This document shows positions 57,618 to 64,000 of a stretch of 64,000 nucleotides of DNA, piece after piece. The translations under genes were made by a program, and so were the position numbers. The notes under the pieces are model-generated. The model searched no databases. It saw nothing but the letters and a program-made list of their open reading frames with translations, and was not told where the DNA came from. Position 1 is the first letter of the stretch. Every line of letters starts with the position of its first letter. The DNA comes from Ceratothoa steindachneri (taxonomy: Eukaryota; Arthropoda; Malacostraca; Isopoda; Cymothoidae): the NCBI GenBank assembly GCA_963969495.1, contig OZ018318.1, positions 100,245,141-100,309,140 of the forward strand, read 5' to 3'.

Positions 57618-58850
57618 ATGTCTTCATTCGATCGCTTTCATAACCAAGGGCAGATCCTAGGTTTATCTGGGAAAGATTTAATCCCTTACGTCCAGGAAGA
57701 GGAACGTAACGAACGTGCGGAAAAAAAGCATAGAGAGAAGCAGAAGTCGAAGAAAGAAAAGCACAGAAAAAAGAGGAAGAAAGGAAAGCACAAAGAGAAG
57801 AGGAAGAAAGAAAAGCACATAGAGAAGCAGCAGAGAAAGAAAGAATTAGGCAGCATGAGAGAGAGAGAGAGATAAGCCGTAACTAAGTCGAGACAAACTT
57901 CGTAGGATCTCGAAATGAACAGGATCAAGTGCCTTCGCTAAAACTTCCCGCATACAAGGATGGAGAAGATTTTTGCTCTTATTTAACGCACTTCGAGAAG
58001 ATCTTCGAAGTCAACAATTGGGACTTAAAATCAGATGGTGTCGCCCGGCTACTTCCACTATTGAACTCTCGTCTTTGCGACATATTTATTTCGCTTCCTT
58101 CAGAGGCCACCCTTGATTATTCAACCCTAAAGGCAGAACTTCTTTCTGCTATTAACATGAATCCAGAATTTTATAGGGTTAGATTCCGCTCCGCGCGAAT
58201 ACAACCAGGCCAAACCTACAGATAATTTGGATTCACGCTGAGGCGTAACTTCCAATGCTGGCTGGATTCCGACCAAGTATCAAATGATTATGAGTCGCTA
58301 ATTAACTTCATTCTAAGGGATCAACTGATGTCGACCCTCCCTTGCGACTAAGGGCCTTCATGGCGGACAGAAGAGCGTCCACTTTCAAGGAGTGTGTGGA
58401 TTAATCCGACCTTCACGCTTCCAGTCACGACTTCTACCCCAGGGAGGTCAAGAAGAACCATCTTCCCTCCCCAAACACAAGTTTGGGTTTAACCGAAGCC
58501 AACCCAAGGGCAACAACGGCTTCGTAAAAATACAAGCGCCGAACAAGTACAGGCCTCACCCGCCGCAAGAGCAAAAGGACGTGAAGCCCCCGTTACTTCT
58601 CTCCACGCCTAGCAACTACCCCCGTAGACCAATTGTATGCTTTACGTGTGGCACCCCTGGGCACTTAAGTTACAATTGCCCCCAAAATCCTCAACTAAGG
58701 ACCTCATTGACTCACCAGGACCACCAAATCTCTGCTGCCCCCTCGCCTAATCCGCCAGCCGCATCGCCAGTGGCCCAAGCTCCCTCTTCCCCAGATCAAC
58801 AGGTAAATTTCTTATTCAACAAGAGTTTCCCCGGTGAGGTCCGGTTTTAA
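57618..58850 (+). pseudogene. Gypsy gag, frameshifted
   Basis: The first frame (ATG 57618, 85 codons) has a short N-terminus MSSFDRFHNQGQILGLSGKD and then a long Lys/Glu/Arg-rich helix (about residues 27-80). After a shift, frame 57929-58225 gives LKLPAYKDGEDFCSYLTHFE and VRFRSARIQPGQTYR. It runs through a stop into FGFTLRRNFQCWLDSDQVSN, a capsid/SCAN-like stretch common in arthropod Gypsy gags. The nucleocapsid CCHC knuckle CFTCGTPGHLSYNC is at about 58640-58681. The frame ends at 58850. It would form the particle shell and bind RNA. Two or more shifts. Confidence 0.82.
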
Positions 58851-59967
58851 AATTGCGCAGTGAATGGTTGCCGAGTGTCAACCTTGGTTAGAGATACAGG
58901 TTGCACGTATATAGTAGTATCCGACAAATTACTACCCCCCGAAAGCCTCCAGTATAACAGGTTCGCGTTGATGCATGACTTTTTAGGTCGTGGACCAGGT
59001 TCCCAGTGGTGCAGTGCCATATTCAGTGCCAGTACTTCACCGGATGGGCCAACGTAGTCGCGGCTCCGATAAAATTCTAATCTGTCCTTATCGGACAGAG
59101 CGCACAGCTCTCCCAAAACTCAATTTCTCAGCCGGTCGTTACCAGGGCCCAGGCCGAGAAAGATGTAACGCTTCCGGTACTCCTATCGTTCCTAGACGTC
59201 GACCTCGCCACCAATGTTCAATTTTCTGAGGCGCAGAAGAATTGCCCCACATTACAACCCCTGTGGGAAAAAGCAAGGAAGAAGGAGACTGAAACAGTGC
59301 GAGGCAATCGAAAGATCGAATGCACCGTGAAGTACGCGTTGTTATACCGTTCTTCTGTTGAACTGGAGAGTCCCCCGACCAACGCGTTCTGTATGCCAAG
59401 AACGTATATCGAACCCATTCTAAAGATGGCTCATGATGGCCTAATGGCCGGACATTTCGGTCATAACAAAACGGCACAGCGAGTTTTCAAATATTTCTTT
59501 TGGCCAGGCGCGGCCAAAGGAATTATCGACTTCTGCAAGTCCTGTGACCTTTGTCAGAAGGTCACCTCCAAAGGGCGTGTAGCCCCCGCCCCCCTTCAAA
59601 AGACACCGAGAGTGGCTTAGCCCTTCGCCCTGGTCTCAATCGATCTAATAAGCCCCATTCGTCCCCCGTCGAGCGAGGGACACTCCTATATTTTAACACG
59701 TCGATTGAGCCACCCGTTTTCTAGAGGCTATCCCCATGAAGAAGATTGACAGCATTTCTCGTGCAGAGGCTTTAATCTCAATCTTTTCCCCGAGTAGGGA
59801 TCCCGAAGAAGATCTTATCCGACAGAGGACGTCAATTCACCTCTGAATTGATGGAATATGTCGGTAAATTCCTTCTCATCAAGCCCCTCTTCACGACGCC
59901 CTGGCACCTTTCCACTAACGGGATGTACGAAAAGTTAAACGGCACCCTTAAAATGCTACTTTAGAAG
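58851..59967 (+). pseudogene. Gypsy protease and integrase N-terminal and core domains, broken
   Basis: The aspartic protease begins NGCRVSTLVRDTGCTYIVVS (DTG at about 58893). Its later part and the tether up to 59290 require frame changes. The integrase HHCC zinc-binding segment is in frame 59297-59620: AHDGLMAGHFGHNKTAQRVF and FCKSCDLCQKVTSKG. The catalytic core is broken but legible: VSIDLISPIRPPSSEGHSYI (first Asp, about 59643), LSDRGRQFTSEL (second Asp, about 59810) and NGMYEKLNGTLK (Glu, about 59935). All three core residues are thus present in order, with several stops and shifts between them. Confidence 0.82.
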
Positions 59968-60834
59968 GTGTGCCACGATCAGACCCAAGAGTGGCACCGC
60001 TACCTCCTCGTAGCGTTATTTGCTTGTCGCGAAGTCCCCCATAGGACTTTGGGGTTCGTTTCCTTTGAGCTGTTTTATGGACGTAACGTCCGAGGACTGA
60101 TGAGCATTTTAAAAGAATTGTGGTCCAATCCTAGAATGGATGAGGAAATTAAATCATCTTGCGCGTACGTTTTAGACCTGCGTACACGGTTAGAAAAATG
60201 TGCGGACATCGCTCTCCGGAACGCCGATGTAAACCTGGAGAAATACCGCACCTACTTCGAACTAAAATCAAAGGCGCGTTCGTTGAAACCGGGTGACGAA
60301 GTACTGCTTTTGTTTCCCTCCGAAGCAAATAAGCTCCTTTCCCACTGGAAAGGACCTTTCTCTGTTTTAGAGCCCCGCAGCCCGGTGGATTACCTAATCG
60401 AAACCCCGTCCGGTAATAATATTTACCACATCAACCTCCTAAAAAAATATCACCTCCGTGCTTGCCTAAATAACATAGTCGCCCTAGACGAAGAACCCGT
60501 CCTCGAAGCCGCCTATCCCGTTGAACCCTTGTGTCTGGTCCAAACACTGTGCGTAGAAGCAGATGATGGGTATCCCCTGCTGTCTCTTCCTTTCCTCCAA
60601 GCGGAGCCTAACTCCAACTTGGACGTAAACCCCACTCTCACCCCTAATGAGAGGGTTCAATTGCTTGCCTTATTGAAAGGCTTTCCCGACGTCATTTCAG
60701 AATTCCCTGGTTGCTCAACCCAATTTACGCATGAGATTGTCCTCACTATTAAATATGCGATAAGGAACAAACCTTATCTCATACCCTTACATTTACGGCC
60801 GACTTTCAATGCAGAGAGAGAGAGAACTTATTAA
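59968..60834 (+). pseudogene. Gypsy integrase C-terminus fused to RT N-terminus
   Basis: This is a 288-codon open frame. Residues 1-50 are the integrase end (VALFACREVPHRTLGFVSFE, LFYGRNVRG). Residues about 60-150 are a helical part and a GPY/F-type module (KPGDEVLLLFPSEANKLLSH, WKGPFSVLEPRSPVDYLIET, YHINLLKKYH). A linker of about 60 residues follows. From about 225 the RT N-terminal region begins (LTPNERVQLLALLKGFPDVI, CSTQFTHEIVLT). A single uninterrupted frame therefore joins integrase to RT in this order. Confidence 0.85.
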
Positions 60835-61880
60835 AATTAGGAATAACAGAACCCTCATCGTCCGATTTTTGCTCCCCCATTGTCATGTTAGGAAGCCTGA
60901 CAAGTCGTTTAGGATGTGCGTCGATTTTCGCAAATTAAACGCGGTTACACAGTTTGACGCGGAATCGATACCCCTAATCGACCATAGTCTTCATGCCTTC
61001 GAAGACGCGAGGTTCATCTCCGAGATCGATCACTGTAAAGCCTACCACCAACTGCCGCTTTCAGAACAATCAAAATGCTTTACCGCTTTCGCTACTGAAA
61101 AGGGGTTATTTCAGTTTACCCGACTTCCTTTTTGGTTGGTAACTGCTTGCGGAAGTTATAACCGGATCATACGCCGGTTGTTAGATGGTCTATCGAATGT
61201 GACGTTTTATTTCGATAACGTGTACGTCGCTACTCGTACCTGGGACTAACACGTGCAGTCTCTGTGCGTGCTTCTATCCCGGTTACACGTACACGGGTTC
61301 ACGGTAGGCCCGACAAAGTGTCACTTCGCCTATGACACTATTAATTACATTGGCTTTAAGGTCGGTAGGAATCAAATGTTTCCTAGGACGACAAGGTAAA
61401 GGCTATTTCAGAAATGCCGCTTTCCGAACGAAGAAACAGCTTCGTTCCTTTTTAGGATCCGTGTCATTCTATCGTCGTTTTGTGCCGAACTTCGCTGCCA
61501 TAGCCTCGCCCCTTAACGACATGCTTAAGAGAATGGCCCCCGATCCAGTCAATTGGACCCCTTCCGCGGAAGATCGCTTCCACCAGTTAAAGGACAAACT
61601 AATTTCTGCCCCTATTTTGAGATTACCGAATCCTAATAAAACATTCAGGGTTCGTACCGATGCCTCCCAGGATGGCCTAGGTTGTGCTCTCGTCCAATAT
61701 GATGACGATGAAGTGGGATATCCTGTAGGATATGCTAGTAGGAAGCTGTCCCATCGCGAAAAGGCGTATGCCACCATAGCGCTCGAAGCGTTAGCCATAG
61801 TGTGGTTTATTCGTAAGTTTAGGATGTATCTCATAGGTAAAGAATTTATTGTCGAAAGTGATCGCAAACCCCTGGCCGTG
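60809..61880 (+). pseudogene. Gypsy RT and RNase H, broken, catalytic motif altered
   Basis: The frame 60809-61249 carries KPDKSFRMCVDFRKLNAVTQ, ISEIDHCKAYHQLPL (motif A, catalytic Asp present), FQFTRLPFWLVTACGSYNRI (motif B, usual FGLVTAP changed) and FYFDNVYVATRT. There motif C reads FDN instead of a double aspartate, so RT is dead. After a stop and a shift, frame 61332-61946 gives FLGSVSFYRRFVPNFA, the tether and RNase H: FRVRTDASQDGLGCALVQYD, YASRKLSHREKAYATIALEA and IVESDRKPLAV, ending at the LINE D3 junction. The last catalytic part of RNase H is absent. Confidence 0.85.
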
Positions 61881-64000
61881 TGTCAGTTGTGGAGAGCTTC
61901 ATCCGCTTCTTCGAAGCATGTGGTGCGTATCTCTTGGAGAAGTTAATCCTGGTGTTTCAAGCTACGGATCGTCTCTCATTTTGCGAGGCTAAGGACCTAG
62001 GCCTGGCGCTGCCTGGGACGTCTTATGTTTCAATATTAAAAACGGCACCCTCTTCTCTTATCCTCACCAGGCATATGAACAGGACTTCTTCTGTGCCCCC
62101 CCCCCCCGCAATACAAAGGGTTCACACGCAGCCCCCTCCCTCCTGCGTGACCGCTTCCAGTAAAGCGAAACGGTCGCGCGCTTACACCGAGTCGTTGGAC
62201 TCACATGAGGCTGAAACGCCTGAAGATCGTCGTGGGGCCGTTTTCGGCTATCCCCCGAAAGGAGGACAGCACAAAACGAGCTTCGGGATCTATTTACCCA
62301 ACTAAGGCTGAACCTGGCGACTCGGAGACGAAAGAACCTCCCAAATCGGGCCTCACATCCCGCCTCCAAAGTCGCTCCGCCCACCAAAGGTTTTGAAGCA
62401 AGTGAAGGAAAATACTTTCATATTGAGCCTAACCTCATCCGATAAGTCATCAAAGGCGACGGCGCCTATTTCGGTAGACAGTATCCAGAGTCCTGCGGTG
62501 CGGACTCCGGACCGAATGTGACGAGCTGCCGAAGCTCGTATCCTTCTGGGGTATGAGGATTGTGCGATCCCACCACCACGGGATGGGAGCCCTGAAGGAG
62601 GAGGATGCGCAATTTACACCCGACATGATGTCTGCGTTCATCTCTTTGCTATAAATATCTCTTTTCAGGCACTAGCTGTGCAGCTGCACCTCGATAGGAG
62701 ATATACTTTTATTTCTGCGTACAATTCACCGTCAAGCGACCTCGACGCCAGGATTTCCGCCGCGTCTTAGGAAAGTTGCCGAGCCCGTTTCTCCGTGGAT
62801 TTGAACGGTACACAACACTCCAGATGGGGGGGGGGAGACTTCACGATTAATCCCAAGGGTCAGGTTTTTTCTCATGAGTTTACGCATCACTGTCATAGAA
62901 CCACCTCATTTTCCAGCCTCGATTTGTCCTTGTGAGACTTGAACCGGGCGCGGTGGTCCGTATTTCAGGAAAGGATTGATTTTTCTGTCCCAGTAGAAGA
63001 TTTTAGGTTGGTGGATGAGGTTATTGAGTTCTCCGCCATCTCATCGCCGTTGTCCTTATAATAATCCTAAAACTTATGTTTGTTTTGTACGCCGCCCGCT
63101 TCCTTAGTGTTCAGATGAGTGTGGGACCACTCTCGGATAGAAACGATATACCTACATACACTATAAGCGCAGCCCCAACGATTTCACTATCGTGAATTCC
63201 GTCGAGCTATTGCTAGGTTCACGTATTTTTCAAAGTCCGCCGTCGCTCTTCCTGGCCTGGCATGCGTGTCTTAACTTAGCGGGATGACCCCTATTGTAAT
63301 GGTGTGTGGGCGAATCAAAAGGGTTCAGGGCAAGTTCCCGCAGTCACCCATGTCGTTCTCCAGGAAAACAGTACTGCAATCTCGGACCCGAGTCCGTGGC
63401 GTAGTCTTTTGCGACCGCTCTCTCCACATTTTCGAGCCAAGATCCTGCTCCGCCAGCATTCAATGCATGTAGTGATGTCGTTGAAGGCCGCCGGCTGGAC
63501 TATGCCTCCAGAAGCCGAGAACCCTTAATAGCAGGTTTGCGTTGAGTGAATTGCGTTCCGTTCTCGCTTCGTGCGCGGACATCGCCCCTGGTCCGCATGA
63601 TGTCCCTTGTGGCATGGTTTGACACCTAGGTGAATGAGGCATGGCTTTTCTGTTAGATTTGTTCGACAGGATCTGGACAGAGGGTATCTTCCCAGATTCT
63701 TGGCGAATGGCTACTGTGCTTGCTTTTCGCAAACCGGGGAGATCACTCTACCCCCGCCGGTTTCCGCTACAATCTTTCTAACCTTCTGCATATGCAAGTT
63801 TATAGAGAAAATGGTAAATGTTAGATTACTTTTTTATATGGACAGCGGAGGCTACATGTCTTCCGCACAATGCGACTTACGCAAGTTTCACTCCACGGCG
63901 GATGCTCTGCTCCAACTGGAAATGACTTCTGCGAGGCCTTCTTTCATTGACAGCACTATAGCACGTATTTTTCGATCTGAAAAGGCATATGAGACCACGT
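61877..64000 (+). pseudogene. LINE D3: 5'-truncated D-family copy, continues past the window
   Basis: The copy begins in the third zinc knuckle (TGTGTCAGTTGTGGAGAGCT corresponds to about 41934 in D2) directly after Gypsy RNase H. GAP-like gag C-terminal sequence runs to about 62400. The ORF2 endonuclease region follows but is badly degraded, with GDLNG changed (about 62800) and FSSLDLSL recognisable. A linker and the RT fingers region appear near 63540-63620 (LSELRSVLASCADIAPGPHD). The RT motif A block (FDLKRHMRPR) is at 63972 when the window ends. Wording and deletions are closer to D1 than to D2. Confidence 0.78.

Larger units (their letters stand above)
57618..61880 (+). mobile_element. 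Ty3/Gypsy retrotransposon with integrase before RT (Gmr1-like order)
   Basis: Domains in order are gag, CCHC knuckle, protease DTG, integrase HHCC, integrase DDE core, GPY/F-type module, RT and RNase H. In most Ty3/Gypsy elements integrase lies after RNase H; integrase before RT is described for the Gmr1-like group. The order is secured because the open frame 59968-60834 contains both the integrase end and the RT N-terminus. The 3' end is lost where LINE D3 begins at about 61877. Confidence 0.88.

Noticed and set aside
59640..60834. Integrase-before-RT order as two overlapping Gypsy fragments
   Set aside because: One uninterrupted 288-codon frame carries integrase end, GPY/F-type module and RT start, so a junction artefact is unlikely.

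Overview
The window is repeat-dense nuclear DNA from an animal, most likely an invertebrate and plausibly an arthropod. I see no host gene, rRNA, functional tRNA or bacterial gene structure. What can be recognised is transposable elements of many classes in many states of decay (LINE, SINE, Penelope-like, Ty3/Gypsy, Tc1/mariner, hAT, MITE and one large TIR transposon), long minisatellite arrays, and long (TA)n tracts. The organism assignment is an inference from this mix and not from a host gene.

Layout. 0.2-2.8 kb: Jockey-like LINE (A), broken. 3.7-8.0 kb: LINE B1. 8.7-9.04 kb: minus-strand tRNA-derived SINE with a 29-bp tandem tail. 9.15-9.8 kb: possible Penelope-like fragment. 9.4-11.8 kb: (TA)n tracts separated by small inverted-repeat elements, a Tc1/mariner-type 364-bp element, a SINE and a mariner-like end. 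11.8-16.7 kb: LINE B2, same family as B1. 16.8-18.0 kb: ORF1 of a third B copy. 18.0-26.3 kb: 27-bp minisatellite split by a nearly full-length CR1-like LINE whose ORF1 is open. 26.5-30.4 kb: unique AT-rich DNA with a foldback, a 473-bp hAT-like element and a 141-bp retro-insert. 30.5-34.2 kb: ~37-bp satellite. 34.2-37.4 kb: LINE D1. 38.0-39.4 kb: 51-bp satellite. 39.85-45.93 kb: LINE D2, with gag, endonuclease, RT and RNase H. 46-50.4 kb: AT-rich DNA with an RTE-like tail. 50.53-55.55 kb: a 5.02-kb DNA transposon with ~257-bp TIRs. 56.5-61.88 kb: Ty3/Gypsy element. 61.88-64 kb: LINE D3, leaving the window.

Two items deserve most attention. First, the 50.5-55.5 kb element carries, on the minus strand between long TIRs, a decayed single-gene reading frame. 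I recognise it as belonging to a large, repetitive, usually unannotated metazoan protein family with N-terminal cysteine motifs, a DTD-type nuclease-like block and a C-terminal Tesmin/TSO1-like CXC domain. Its position between TIRs argues that the family is a transposase, possibly of the Academ type. Second, the Gypsy element has its integrase upstream of reverse transcriptase. One uninterrupted reading frame (59968-60834) carries the integrase C-terminus, the GPY/F-type module and the start of RT, so the copia-like order is genuine, as in Gmr1-like elements.

All recognisable LINE copies and the Gypsy element lie on the plus strand. Only the TIR transposon gene and one SINE are on the minus strand. 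Nearly every coding region is broken by stops, frameshifts or deletions. The exception is CR1 ORF1 (441 codons), which keeps all the expected SGNH-esterase residues.
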